64,000 nucleotides of DNA, taken from Dyella sp. AtDHG13 (GTDB lineage: Bacteria > Pseudomonadota > Gammaproteobacteria > Xanthomonadales > Rhodanobacteraceae). A program made the position numbers and the translations under genes. Below the pieces are notes generated by a model, which was given only the letters and a program-made list of their open reading frames with translations, ran no database searches and was not told the DNA's origin. Position 1 is the first letter of the stretch; each line of letters starts with the position of its first letter. Below, piece by piece: positions 17,215-27,988 of the stretch. The stretch is from assembly GCF_003201105.1 (NCBI RefSeq), contig NZ_QICJ01000014.1, forward strand, positions 1 through 64,000. Reading direction: 5' to 3'.

Positions 17215-17742
17215 ATGTTCCGCCTGCGCACCACCGCCAGCCTGAGCCTGCTCGCGCTGGCCATCGGCGTGGCCGGCACCGCGTGGCTGAGCACACTCAC
17301 CGGCGACTGGGCCGGGCCGCCGGCCACGTCGGCCGCGCGCACCGATAAGGTGCGCATGATGCTGCGGCGCCATGCCCGCCCTCCCGCATCGCGCGAACCG
17401 ATGACGGCGGTTGCTCCCACGCGGTCCACGGCCGCGGCGGCACGCCCAGCGGAGACCTTGCCGACCCTCACGCCGATCGACATGCCGCCGTTGCCAGCCG
17501 CGTGGTTTCAACGCACGGCTTTCGCCAGCGGCCGGGTGGTGCTGCAGCTCACCATCGATGGCCAAGGCCGGGTGAACCAGGCCACGGTGGCCGAATCCAG
17601 CGGCAACACGGGACTGGATGACCGCGCCCTGCGCACGGCTGAGCGCTGGCGCTTCGCCGTGCCGAGCGGTCATCCCGATGGCCTGAGCGGCCTGCTCACG
17701 ATGCGCTTTGACGAGAGCCCAGGAGTGAGTGAAGAGAAGTGA
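17215..17742 (+). CDS. TonB C-terminal-domain protein
   Basis: 175 residues: a single N-terminal membrane helix (about 8-28), a Pro/Ala/Thr-rich periplasmic linker, and a C-terminal domain (about 95-170) with GRVVLQLTIDGQGRVNQATV, ESSGNTGLDDRALRTAERWRF, the hallmarks of a TonB_C fold (energy transducer family). No ExbB/ExbD lies nearby, so it may be an orphan TonB-like or TonB-box-independent protein. The stop codon sits inside a large hairpin (17722-17798). Confidence 0.75.
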   Translation: MFRLRTTASLSLLALAIGVAGTAWLSTLTGDWAGPPATSAARTDKVRMMLRRHARPPASREPMTAVAPTRSTAAAARPAETLPTLTPIDMPPLPAAWFQRTAFASGRVVLQLTIDGQGRVNQATVAESSGNTGLDDRALRTAERWRFAVPSGHPDGLSGLLTMRFDESPGVSEEK

Positions 17743-17798
17743 GAAACGAGAGAGAGCCCGCGCCCTTCTCTATTTTCTCACTCCTCTTCACTCACTCC
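17722..17798. terminator. Large bidirectional terminator hairpin
   Basis: Arms 17722-17746 and 17774-17798 pair with one mismatch in 25; the 27-base loop has a further short complementary stretch. It lies between convergent genes and includes the last codons and stop of the TonB-C gene. Purine-rich on one arm, it resembles a transcription terminator for both strands. Confidence 0.7.
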
Positions 17799-17804
17799 TC
17801 GCCC

Positions 17805-19673
17805 TCACAGCACACCCTGCGCCCCCGCACCGAACGCCGTGATCAGCCGCGTGTAGATCAACTTGGGCGATACGTCGACATCGGGGAAGTCGCCGACCGG
17901 CGTGTAGCAGCTGAAAAAGGCCGGGTCGCTGGGGCGCATCGGTGTGCAGCCGGCCTTGAGGTCGTAGCTGGTGGCGTAGCGGTAGGGCCACAGGTCGAAG
18001 ATGGGCAGGCTGGCGGATACGTCGCCGATGGCCATGCTCAGGCTGCTCTGTTGGCGTGGCGCGATCACCCAGGCGTTTTCCGGCCGCGTATCGCGCAGGA
18101 TGCTTTCGCGCAGCGCGCTGGCGAAACGCGCGTCGTACACGATCACGCCGGCCTCGGTGTTGTAGTGGTCCGAGCGCGGATCGAAGTTGTGCGAGCCCAC
18201 CATCGCGAAGTCGTCGTCCACCACGATGGATTTGGCGTGCAGGCCGAAGCGGCGACCCGGCGTGGTCAGTGGCGCGGGACGGTTGCGGCGTCCGCTGCTG
18301 CGGCTGCCGAGCAGGCCGCGCTCGGTGCCGACGCGGCGCTTCGGCAGCGTGCCGGCGGGCGTGGCGGACGGCGGCGGGCCATCGTCGGCGGCTGACTCGG
18401 CGTTGGCTTCCGCCGGCCCCTGTGCGTGCGGCTTCATCTCGTAGATCTCGAAGCCGTAATCCTTGAGATAGCGCTTGCGGTGCTTGTACGAGAGCGCATA
18501 CACCGCGAAGGCGTCGGTCGAGGCGAGCGAGTTGGTCGACACCACGATGCGCGGCGGCGAGTCGCCCTGGTGCAGCCGTTCGAAGATGGCCTTGGCGCGG
18601 TCGCTCATCACCAGGTACGGCGTCTGCAGTACCACCTCGTGCTGCGCGGCGCCGACCATGCGCATGAGGTGCGCGGTGAATTCGCGGGCGCCGCGCTTGT
18701 CCGGCTGGTCGGTCTTGGCCGGCAGGTCGCTGAAGAAATCCACGCGGCCGGTGCGCAGCGTGTCCGACACCAGTACATCGTCGATCCAGTCGCCGTCGCC
18801 GGCTTCCTCCTGCACGCGCGCCAAGCGTTGCGGATGTAGGTAATGCGGCTCGGGCAGCGGACCGGGGTGGCTGTCGTCCAGCAGATGGCGGTTCACGTCG
18901 CGCAGGTGCGTCAGCGGCGTGGAGCGCTTGTGGTTCCAGAAGGTCTCGAAGCTCGACGCCATCTTGCGCGCCGCCGGCCCGCCGACCATCACGTCGCGGT
19001 CGACGTAGTCGAAGTCGTTGTCCCAGTCGAAATAGCGATCCTGGTAATTGCGCCCGCCGGTGATGCCGATCAGGTTGTCGACCAGCAGCAGCTTGTTGTG
19101 CATGCGCTGGTTGAAGGTCATGAAACAGCACACGATGCTCGCGCTGAACTCCACCACCGAGGTCTGCGCCTCGTGGAAGGTCGGGTTGTACAGGCGTATC
19201 TCCAGGTTCTGGTGCACGGTGGCGAGCCGTTCCAGCAGCACCGGGTCACCGAAGGAGAACAGCTGGTCGGCGAGAATGCGCACCTTCACACCGCGCCGGG
19301 CGGCCTTGATCAGCTCGTTGAGCACCAGCTGGCCGGCATCGTCCTGATCCCAGATGTAGGTCTGCACGTCGATGCTGTGCTGGGCGGCGCGGATCAGGTT
19401 GAGCCGCGCGACCATCGCCGCTTCGCTGTCGTTGAGCAAGGTGACCACGTGCACCGGTTGCTCGGGCGTGGAGTCGGCCATGGCCTGCTGGGCGGCGTCC
19501 AGCAGCGGGGAGTCGATGGGGCAGTGGTCGTCGCGGTCGCAGTCCAGCTGGCGCTGCACGCTGCTGGCCACCACCGCGTCCGCGCGATGGATGCGTGTCG
19601 GCGACACGCTGCATCCCGACAGCATCAGGATCGCTAGAAGCAGGGCATAGACGGCGATCCATCGCTGGCGCAT
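17805..19673 (-). CDS. Phospholipase D / cardiolipin synthase-like lipoprotein
   Basis: 622 residues. A lipoprotein signal (LLLAILMLSGC, lipobox LSGC) is followed by two PLD domains: HKD motif one is MHNKLLLVDNLIGITGGRN (about residue 190) and HKD two is LHAKSIVVDDDFAMVGSHNF (about 477). Both contain the H-x-K-x4-D catalytic set that builds a two-half active site. Such proteins (ClsC-like) transfer phosphatidyl groups to make cardiolipin or hydrolyse phospholipids at the membrane. A basic, low-complexity insert (about 420-470, rich in A, P, R and S) precedes the second HKD. It is longer than ClsA (about 480 residues). Confidence 0.85.
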   Translation of the reverse strand: MRQRWIAVYALLLAILMLSGCSVSPTRIHRADAVVASSVQRQLDCDRDDHCPIDSPLLDAAQQAMADSTPEQPVHVVTLLNDSEAAMVARLNLIRAAQHSIDVQTYIWDQDDAGQLVLNELIKAARRGVKVRILADQLFSFGDPVLLERLATVHQNLEIRLYNPTFHEAQTSVVEFSASIVCCFMTFNQRMHNKLLLVDNLIGITGGRNYQDRYFDWDNDFDYVDRDVMVGGPAARKMASSFETFWNHKRSTPLTHLRDVNRHLLDDSHPGPLPEPHYLHPQRLARVQEEAGDGDWIDDVLVSDTLRTGRVDFFSDLPAKTDQPDKRGAREFTAHLMRMVGAAQHEVVLQTPYLVMSDRAKAIFERLHQGDSPPRIVVSTNSLASTDAFAVYALSYKHRKRYLKDYGFEIYEMKPHAQGPAEANAESAADDGPPPSATPAGTLPKRRVGTERGLLGSRSSGRRNRPAPLTTPGRRFGLHAKSIVVDDDFAMVGSHNFDPRSDHYNTEAGVIVYDARFASALRESILRDTRPENAWVIAPRQQSSLSMAIGDVSASLPIFDLWPYRYATSYDLKAGCTPMRPSDPAFFSCYTPVGDFPDVDVSPKLIYTRLITAFGAGAQGVL

Positions 19674-19708
19674 GCCGCGATGATACGGGAGATCGTTCCT
19701 ATTCCCGC

Positions 19709-20278
19709 TTAACGCCGGGCGTAGTCCAGGCTGATCATCATGCCCAGCTGCACCTGGTCGGAAATGGCCGTGTGGTGGGCGCTCATGCCGAAATCACTGC
19801 GCTGGATGGTGCCGCGCACGGAGATCACGCACTGCTGCGGCGCCTCCAGCGGGCAATGCGAGGGAAGCACCTCGAAGTGCGCGGGCTTGGTGACGCCGCG
19901 CAGGGTCAGCGTGCCGTCGAGGTCGCCGCCTTTCTCCAGCATGGCCAGCGAGATGGGTTCGGACACGAAGTGGATCGAAGGAAAGCGCGATGCGTCGAAA
20001 AATTCCGGCGCCAGCACCCAGCGACGGATGCGCTCGGAACCCATGTGGATGCTGTCGACGGTGATGCGGGCATCGACGGTGGCCGTGTCGTGCAACTGGC
20101 TCAGGGTCACGTCGCCGTCGATTTCCTGGAAGCGGCCGCTGATCTGGCTGAGCCAGAACAGCTTCACGCCGAAATCGGCGTGGGATCGCGCGGGGTCGAT
20201 GCGATAGTCCGCCGCCTGCACCGGCTGCACGGTCAGCAACAACAGCAGCAGGCAACAGCTGGCGAACGGTAGCGTCAT
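19709..20278 (-). CDS. YceI-family periplasmic protein
   Basis: 189 residues from the ATG at 20276-20278. The signal peptide MTLPFASCCLLLLLLTVQPV ends near AADYRIDPARS. The rest reads as a lipocalin-like YceI barrel: YRIDPARSHADFGVKLFWLS, GRFQEIDGDVTL, DSIHMGSERIRRWVLAPEFF, LTLRGVTKPAHFEV. The family binds polyisoprenoid or amide lipids and is often linked to acid or base stress; direct substrate is unknown. It shares the strand of the SixA gene 10 bases upstream and is likely co-transcribed with it. Confidence 0.9.
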   Translation of the reverse strand: MTLPFASCCLLLLLLTVQPVQAADYRIDPARSHADFGVKLFWLSQISGRFQEIDGDVTLSQLHDTATVDARITVDSIHMGSERIRRWVLAPEFFDASRFPSIHFVSEPISLAMLEKGGDLDGTLTLRGVTKPAHFEVLPSHCPLEAPQQCVISVRGTIQRSDFGMSAHHTAISDQVQLGMMISLDYARR

Positions 20279-20288
20279 GGGGAACGGG

Positions 20289-20762
20289 TCATGGCGACCA
20301 GAAGGCATCCAGGCGGGCGTTGCCCGGTTCCAGCGCGCCATTGAGATGCAGCACCGCCAGGCCGGCCGGCGGCATGCCGCGGAATTCGTCGGAACGGCCT
20401 TCCACCAGCAGGGCCACCAGCCGCTCGATGCCGGGATTGTGGCCCACCAGCATCACCGTGCCGGCGTCGCCATGCTGGTCGAGCAGGGCCAGCAGTTCGC
20501 CGGGCGTGGCTTCGTAGATGTCGTCGGCGTACTCGGTGGCCGGCGCCTTGCCGTAGGCGCTGAGCGCCAGTTCGGCGGTGGCGCGGGTGCGTTCGGAGGG
20601 CGAGCACAGCACGCGGTCGAGCTTCACTCCGTGCGACGCCAGCCATTTGCCGGCGGCCTTCGCTTCCGCCTCCCCGCGCCCGCTCAGGCGCCGGTTCTGG
20701 TCACTGGCACCGGAGGCGGCCGGCTGAGCTTCGGCGTGTCGCAACAGGATGAGTTCGTGCAT
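20289..20762 (-). CDS. sixA: SixA phosphohistidine phosphatase
   Basis: 157 residues. The histidine phosphatase signature is LLRHAEA (H9 nucleophile), with a second RHG-fold arginine near SPSERTRATAE and the distal His in VGHNPGIE. The size fits SixA (about 160), which removes phosphate from His in HPt domains of phosphotransfer proteins. It is placed directly upstream of the YceI gene on the minus strand, likely in one operon. Confidence 0.85.
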   Translation of the reverse strand: MHELILLRHAEAQPAASGASDQNRRLSGRGEAEAKAAGKWLASHGVKLDRVLCSPSERTRATAELALSAYGKAPATEYADDIYEATPGELLALLDQHGDAGTVMLVGHNPGIERLVALLVEGRSDEFRGMPPAGLAVLHLNGALEPGNARLDAFWSP

Positions 20763-20802
20763 GTGTGGCTCCCAGGTCGTACGGCCGGTGTATCACGCGT
20801 AA

Positions 20803-21435
20803 TCAATGCTGGCGCTTGATCCAGCGCAGGAGGTGTTTCCAGTCCTCCTGGTGGCTCCGGACGTTTTCCGAAGCGTAGTCAAAGATGCCCTTGCCGAGGG
20901 CGGCCAGCAATACATAGGCCTGGCTGTCGCGCAGCTGCGCCACGACCGGGAACGGCGCCTGCTCCGACAGCTGGGCCATGGCGTCCTGGCTGGCGTTGGT
21001 CCACGGCTTGAGGCGGTTGCCCACCAGCCCCACGGGCAGCTTGCCTCGTTTGATGCGGTTGACCTGGCGGAGTTCCTCCAGGAAGCCGAACGTGGCATCG
21101 AGGTCGAAGGTGGATGGCAGCACCGGCACCAGCACCACGTCGGCCTTTTCCAGATACGGCTCCAGGTCGCGCTCCTGCGAGCCGGCGGGCGTGTCGATCA
21201 GCACGCGCTGCGTGTCGGGCGGGATCTTCTCCAGCGCCTTGCGGCCGCCTTCGATGGCCAGCACGCCGGGAACGTTGTCGGGGCGGTTGGCCGCCCAGCG
21301 GAAACCGGACTGCTGCCGGTCGGCGTCGACGATGGCCGTGTGCTTGCCATCCTGCGCCCAATGCGAGGCCAGTTGCGTGACCAGCGTGCTCTTGCCACAA
21401 CCGCCTTTGCTGCTTGCTACCAGTACCGTCAGCAT
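20803..21435 (-). CDS. ParA-family P-loop ATPase
   Basis: 210 residues. The deviant Walker A motif is KGGCGKST (residues 10-17), with a following DADRQQSGFRW, and a Walker B-like VLIDTPAGS. This is a short ParA/MinD-type ATPase, of the kind that positions cargo on the nucleoid or membrane. No ParB-like partner is beside it, so it is not the chromosome-partition pair; stand-alone ParA-like proteins in this group serve other cargo. It follows SixA (reading upstream) on the same strand. Confidence 0.8.
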   Translation of the reverse strand: MLTVLVASSKGGCGKSTLVTQLASHWAQDGKHTAIVDADRQQSGFRWAANRPDNVPGVLAIEGGRKALEKIPPDTQRVLIDTPAGSQERDLEPYLEKADVVLVPVLPSTFDLDATFGFLEELRQVNRIKRGKLPVGLVGNRLKPWTNASQDAMAQLSEQAPFPVVAQLRDSQAYVLLAALGKGIFDYASENVRSHQEDWKHLLRWIKRQH

Positions 21436-21544
21436 GATGCCGCCCCAGTGTCCAAGCCGGGGCCAAGCCTACATGATGGCCGGGGAGCCGATGCAAGCAC
21501 GGGCATCGCGAAACGATGCCCGTGCCATGGAAGCATCGACGGGA

Positions 21545-22558
21545 TCAGCCGGCCTTGCCCGGCTCCCAGTCCGATGGCGCGTCCACCGGCATGTTGTAGT
21601 CGTGCAGGGCGGTGAGTACCAGGCTCATCTGCGTGCCGCCGCTGCGGGCGAGCTTGAGCAGGTGCTGGGCGATGGATGTGTCGCCCTTGGCGCGCATGGA
21701 GAGCTGCGAAAAGCTTTGCACCTGCCACACCAAGTTGCGGCGCAGGCGCTTGGCGTCTTCCTGCTGGGCCGTGTCATCGTCCAGCACCTCGCGCAGGTGC
21801 AGGCCCAGCGAACGCGCCAGCGGGCTCGAGCCCCATTCCAGCAGCTTGCCCAGCTTGAGGCAGTCGGCCTTCACGCTGGGCTTGTCGGCATTTTCTTCGC
21901 ACAGACGGGAGGTGGCCTGCAGGGCTGGCTGGGGCTGGCCTTCAGCCAGGCCGAACACCAGGGCCAGCTGCACGTCCGCGCCGTTCATGGACGACAGCGG
22001 GCCCACGACGTTGGTCGGCGGGGGCAAGGTGGTCACCGTGTTGGACAGCGCCTTGAGGGTGGCGCCGGTGTAGTCGTCGTAGACCTTGGCGGCGGCGGCC
22101 TTGGCCAGATCCTGGCGGGCGTCGTCGTTCTTGCCGTCGCGGATGTCCTGGCCCAGCTTGAGCAGCCACACGGCGGCGTTGTCCGGCGCCTGCTGCACCA
22201 GCTTGGCCAGCGCATCGGTATTGGGGCAGTCCTGGGCCTTGGCGTCGCAGTCGCTCAGCTGCACCCAGCTGATCTCCGGGCCCGCGCCCTGGGCCGCGGC
22301 GGCCCGGTCGATCAGGGTGTGGTAGCTGTTGAAATCCGGCTGGTCCTGCAGCGGCCGGGCGAGCAGGGCGGCGCCCATCAGGGGAATCGGGTCCGCCTGC
22401 GTGGCAGTCACGCTGACCAGATCCTTCTGGTATTGCAGCAGCGCCTTGTGGCGGGCGGCCTGCTGCGCATCGGGATTGGCAGGGGTCTTGGCTGCCAGCG
22501 CCGGGCCAGAAGCCGCGGCCAGCAACAGGGCGAACGAAAGAAGGCGCCGTCCAAGCAT
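21545..22558 (-). CDS. Secreted hypothetical protein
   Basis: 337 residues from the ATG at 22556-22558, chosen so that a clean signal peptide (MLGRRLLSFALLLAAASGPA) comes first. The mature part is Ala/Leu-rich and mostly helical, with paired cysteines (SDCDAKAQDCP, SRLCEENADKPSVKADCLKLG). It looks like TPR/Sel1-like helical repeats in the N-terminal half, but I do not recognise a family. It is probably periplasmic. Confidence 0.65.
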   Translation of the reverse strand: MLGRRLLSFALLLAAASGPALAAKTPANPDAQQAARHKALLQYQKDLVSVTATQADPIPLMGAALLARPLQDQPDFNSYHTLIDRAAAAQGAGPEISWVQLSDCDAKAQDCPNTDALAKLVQQAPDNAAVWLLKLGQDIRDGKNDDARQDLAKAAAAKVYDDYTGATLKALSNTVTTLPPPTNVVGPLSSMNGADVQLALVFGLAEGQPQPALQATSRLCEENADKPSVKADCLKLGKLLEWGSSPLARSLGLHLREVLDDDTAQQEDAKRLRRNLVWQVQSFSQLSMRAKGDTSIAQHLLKLARSGGTQMSLVLTALHDYNMPVDAPSDWEPGKAG

Positions 22559-22724
22559 CGAGTGGTCCTTACACAAAGCCAACAATCAGGATAACGCCCA
22601 AGGATTAAGCTCGCCTGATCCGCGGGACGCACAGGGCGGGAGAACGCGTCCTGCCTTGTTAGCATGGCCGCTTCGCGACGCCCCGGGGTGACACGTCATC
22701 CTGCGCAGCACAGGAGAAAACCAC

Positions 22725-22925
22725 GTGAACAATCTTTCCGTACTGGCCGATGGCCGCGCCGCACCCTGGTTCGTGGGCTGGGGCACGCTGGCACTGATCA
22801 ACGCCGGCCTGGCCCAGGGCAAGAACCGCAGCGGCCTGCTGTGGTTCCTGCTGTCGCTGGTGTTCGGGCCGCTGGCCACGCTGGTGCTGGTGCTGCTGCC
22901 CAAGCCTCGCCAGACCTTGTTCTGA
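22725..22925 (+). CDS. Small two-helix membrane protein
   Basis: 66 residues from a GTG at 22725 preceded by AGGAGAAAA. Two hydrophobic stretches (about 14-31 and 38-58) suggest a small inner-membrane protein. No known family. It sits upstream of a strong bidirectional terminator and diverges from the secreted hypothetical gene. Confidence 0.55.
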   Translation: MNNLSVLADGRAAPWFVGWGTLALINAGLAQGKNRSGLLWFLLSLVFGPLATLVLVLLPKPRQTLF

Positions 22926-22963
22926 CCGTCGGCAGGTTCTGCCAGGGGTTGGGGAGGCAAGAA

Positions 22964-22992
22964 AAAACCGGCGTGGAGGCCACGCCGGTTTT
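22964..22992. terminator. Bidirectional Rho-independent terminator
   Basis: Stem AAAACCGGCGTGG / CCACGCCGGTTTT with a three-base loop lies between the small membrane protein gene and the convergent speE; A- and T-tracts on the two sides allow termination from both directions. Confidence 0.85.
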
Positions 22993-23011
22993 CCGGTGAC
23001 ACAGGAGTGGC

Positions 23012-23866
23012 TTATTCGCCCAGCGCTTCGCGCATGAATTCCGGCTGCGCCAGCGCCGCCTTGTGGATATCGGCGTTGTAATAGCGGGTGGGGAAGTTCT
23101 TGCTCAGCGCGCCGCGCTCGCGGAAGCCGGCCAGGTCGCCGCCCTTGCGCACCATGGTGCAGCTCCACCAGCCGGTCGGGTAGCACGGCTGCGGGAACGG
23201 CAGGGTCTTCACCGCGCTGAAGCCGGCGGTGCGCATGGCCGAACGCATGGACTTGATCAGCTCCAGATGGGCAATCGGCGATTCCGACTGCTGCACCAGG
23301 ATGCCGCCGTGGCGCAGCGCCTTGTAGCAGCTGGCGTAGAAGGCGGCGTTGAACAGGCCCTCGGCCGGCCCGACCGGATCGGTCGAGTCGACGATGATCA
23401 GGTCCAGCGATTCGGGCTCCGCCTCGGCCATGTACTTGATGCCGTCGATGAACAGCAGCTCGGCGCGCGGATCGTTGTTGGCGTCGCACAGTTCCGGGAA
23501 GTACTGCTCGGCCAGGCGCGTCACGCGCTCGTCGATCTCCACCTGCACGGCGTGTTCCACTTCCTCGTGCTTGAGCACCTCGCGCAGCGTGCCGCAGTCG
23601 CCGCCGCCGATGATCACCACGCGCTTGGCGCGCGCATGGGTGAACAGCGCCGGGTGGGTCATCATCTCGTGATAGAGGAAGTTGTCGCGGCTGGTCAGCA
23701 TCACGCAGCCGTCGATCACCATCAGATTGCCCCAATCGGTGGTCTGGTAGATCTCGATGGTCTGGAGCGGGGTTTTCTCGGCGTGCAGCAGCTTCTCCAC
23801 GCGGTAGCCGATGGAGGAGCCGGAGGCCTGGTGGGCTTCGGTGAACCAGCTGGGGTGCTGCGACAT
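23012..23866 (-). CDS. speE: Spermidine synthase SpeE
   Basis: 284 residues from the ATG at 23864-23866 (MSQHPSWFTEAHQ, the normal SpeE start). The S-adenosyl-binding core is intact: VIIGGGDCGTLREVLKHEEV, VQVEIDERV, LIIVDSTDPVGPAEGLF, and the substrate-binding TDWGNLMVIDG at the amino end. It adds an aminopropyl group from decarboxylated SAM to putrescine. It is divergent from speA across about 270 bases, so the two polyamine genes may share control. Confidence 0.95.
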   Translation of the reverse strand: MSQHPSWFTEAHQASGSSIGYRVEKLLHAEKTPLQTIEIYQTTDWGNLMVIDGCVMLTSRDNFLYHEMMTHPALFTHARAKRVVIIGGGDCGTLREVLKHEEVEHAVQVEIDERVTRLAEQYFPELCDANNDPRAELLFIDGIKYMAEAEPESLDLIIVDSTDPVGPAEGLFNAAFYASCYKALRHGGILVQQSESPIAHLELIKSMRSAMRTAGFSAVKTLPFPQPCYPTGWWSCTMVRKGGDLAGFRERGALSKNFPTRYYNADIHKAALAQPEFMREALGE

Positions 23867-24140
23867 GGGGATGTTCCTGACGATCGATGGGTTCAAAGAA
23901 CGGGAATTGTAGCCGAACGGGGTCCCCGGGGCGGCCGGGGGCCGGGGCGATCTTCGGCACATTGTCACAAGAGGCCGTTACAATAGCCGTCCGAACCGCC
24001 GCGCCACGCGGTTTCCGGTTCCCAGGTCAGTCCGGCCCCGCGGCGTGCGAGGCTTCCGGCCGGCTGACTTTGTTTCGTCAAGGCTCCGCCGCTGCGACGA
24101 CATGTCCAGGGTGTAATACCCGCCGAACAAGGAACCCTCC

Positions 24141-26030
<1,890 letters not shown>

Positions 26031-26066
26031 GGCGGTAAGGCATAACGCATCGCTCTTTAGCTCGTT

Positions 26067-26182
26067 ATTCCGGCGCAGGCCGGAATCCAGTAGCGGTATC
26101 GCACGGTTTTCGCGAAGAAATCCGATAAACCACTCGCGAAAGCCGATTGCGTCGGCTACTGGATTCCGGCCTACGCCGGAAT
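26067..26182. repeat. REP-type inverted pair
   Basis: Arms at 26067-26093 and 26156-26182 match as inverted repeats at 26 of 27 positions, each with an internal palindromic core (ATTCCGGCGCAGGCCGGAAT). This is the BIME-like arrangement typical of Xanthomonadaceae intergenic spaces, and the same core occurs in the element at 30125. Confidence 0.8.
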
Positions 26183-26331
26183 GACGGAGTAGGAGAGACT
26201 TGGCTGATTTGTCCATTCGTCGCATGGCTGCCCACCCACGAGCTGTGACAGCCTGTGTCGTCAACGACGGCATCGGTCACACAACCTGATTCCGTTTCTG
26301 CTTTCCCCGTTCCCCATCGACAGGAGTGGTT

Positions 26332-27117
26332 ATGGCAAGTCTCGACGGCAAGGTGGCACTCATCACTGGCGCGGCCAGTGGCCTCGGCAAGGCAATCGCC
26401 GAGCTCTATGCGAAAAATGGCGCGGCCGTGGCCATCGCCGACATCAACCAGCAGGCCGCCGATGCGGCCGCCGCCGAGATCAACGCGGCGGGCGGCAAGG
26501 CCATCGGCATTGCGATGGACGTGACGGACGAAGCGGCCGTCAACGCCGGCACCGACAAGGTGGTCGCCGAGTTCGGTCATTTGGACATCCTGATCTCCAA
26601 CGCCGGCATCCAGATCATCAACCCCATCGACCAGTTCTCCTACGCGGACTGGAAGAAGATGCTCGCCATCCATCTCGACGGCGGTTTTCTCACCACGCGC
26701 GCCGCGCTCAAGCACATGTACAAGGATGATCGCGGCGGCGTCGTGATCTACATGGGCTCGGTGCATTCGCACGAAGCTTCCAAGCTCAAGTCCGCCTACG
26801 TCGCCGCCAAGCACGGCCTGCTCGGCCTGGCCCGCACGCTGGCGAAGGAAGGCGCGGCCCACAACGTGCGCTCGCACGTGATCTGCCCCGGCTTCGTGCG
26901 CACGCCGCTGGTGGAGAAGCAGATTCCCGAGCAGGCCAAGGAGCTGGGCATCAGCGAGGACGAGGTGATCAAGAACGTGATGCTCAAGGACACGGTGGAT
27001 GGCGTATTCACCACCGTGGACGACATCGCGCAGACGGCGCTGTACCTGGCGACGTTCCCGTCGGCGGCGCTCACCGGCCAGTCCATCGTGGTCAGCCACG
27101 GCTGGTACATGCAGTAA
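26332..27117 (+). CDS. bdhA: 3-hydroxybutyrate dehydrogenase (SDR)
   Basis: 261 residues. The classical SDR pattern is present: nucleotide loop [16 protein letters not shown] motif ISNAGIQ, and catalytic Ser...Tyr-x3-Lys as [21 protein letters not shown], then PGFVRTPLV. The sequence follows the 3-hydroxybutyrate dehydrogenase subgroup (the [20 protein letters not shown] and [20 protein letters not shown] lines are very typical), which oxidises (R)-3-hydroxybutyrate to acetoacetate with NAD+. AGGAG is 5 bases before ATG 26332. It opens a run with acetoacetate decarboxylase and a patatin-like gene. Confidence 0.9.
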   Translation: MASLDGKVALITGAASGLGKAIAELYAKNGAAVAIADINQQAADAAAAEINAAGGKAIGIAMDVTDEAAVNAGTDKVVAEFGHLDILISNAGIQIINPIDQFSYADWKKMLAIHLDGGFLTTRAALKHMYKDDRGGVVIYMGSVHSHEASKLKSAYVAAKHGLLGLARTLAKEGAAHNVRSHVICPGFVRTPLVEKQIPEQAKELGISEDEVIKNVMLKDTVDGVFTTVDDIAQTALYLATFPSAALTGQSIVVSHGWYMQ

Positions 27118-27127
27118 GTCGCTGTGC

Positions 27128-27152
27128 CCCGTTCCGGCTTTGCCGGAACGGG
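27128..27152 (+). terminator. GC hairpin after bdhA
   Basis: A perfect 11-bp stem (CCCGTTCCGGC / GCCGGAACGGG) with a TTT loop, ten bases after the stop. No T-tract follows, so it may attenuate or protect the mRNA rather than terminate fully. Confidence 0.5.
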
Positions 27153-27232
27153 TGGACCTGCTGTACCCACCGATACCGGTCCGCGCGGGCCACGGCGCAC
27201 TGTGCGGGCAGGCTGCCAGGAGCACTGCTGCC

Positions 27233-27973
27233 ATGAAGATTGCCGACGTGAAGGCCAACGCCTTCGCCATGCCGTTGACCAGCCCCGCGTTTCCGCTGGG
27301 GCCTTACCGTTTCGTCGACCGCGAGTTTCTGGTCATCACCTACCGCACCGACATGGATGCATTGCGCGCCGTGGTGCCTGAGCCGCTGCAGGTGACTGAA
27401 CCGTTGGTCAAGTACGAATTCATCCGCATGCCTGACTCCACCGGCTTTGGCGACTACACCGAATCGGGCCAGGTCATTCCCGTCAGTTTCGAGGGGCAGC
27501 ACGGCGGCTATGTGCATTCGATGTACTTGAATGATCATCCGCCGATTGCCGGTGGGCGCGAGCTGTGGGGCTTTCCCAAGAAACTCGCCAGTCCTGTGCT
27601 GGAAACCGAGATCGACACGCTGGTCGGCACGCTCGATTACGGCAAGGTGCGCGTGGCCAAGGGCACCATGGGCTTCAAGCATCGCGCAGCGGATCACCAG
27701 GCCGTGCTGGCCTCGCTGGCCGCGCCCAACTTCCTGCTCAAGATCATCCCGCACGTGGACGGAACGCCGCGCATCTGCGAGCTGGTTCGCTACTACACCA
27801 CCAACGTCACCCTCAAAGGCGCCTGGACCGGGCCGGGCGCGCTGGAACTGCACCCGCACGCGCTAGCCCCGGTGGCGGAGCTGCCGGTGTTGAAGGTGGA
27901 GTCGGCGATGCATTTCATCACCGACCTGACCCTCGACCTGGGCACCGTGGTGTACGACTATCTGGCCCATTGA
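27233..27973 (+). CDS. adc: Acetoacetate decarboxylase
   Basis: 246 residues. The Schiff-base lysine lies in [13 protein letters not shown]116, matching K115 of the clostridial enzyme, with K117 next to it to lower its pKa. Other family lines present are [19 protein letters not shown] and [21 protein letters not shown]. The enzyme converts acetoacetate to acetone and CO2. Together with the upstream dehydrogenase and the following patatin, it suggests a route for using or disposing of 3-hydroxybutyrate units. ATG 27233 is 10 bases after AGGAG. Confidence 0.9.
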   Translation: MKIADVKANAFAMPLTSPAFPLGPYRFVDREFLVITYRTDMDALRAVVPEPLQVTEPLVKYEFIRMPDSTGFGDYTESGQVIPVSFEGQHGGYVHSMYLNDHPPIAGGRELWGFPKKLASPVLETEIDTLVGTLDYGKVRVAKGTMGFKHRAADHQAVLASLAAPNFLLKIIPHVDGTPRICELVRYYTTNVTLKGAWTGPGALELHPHALAPVAELPVLKVESAMHFITDLTLDLGTVVYDYLAH

Positions 27974-27988
27974 GCGCCGAGGCTCCGT

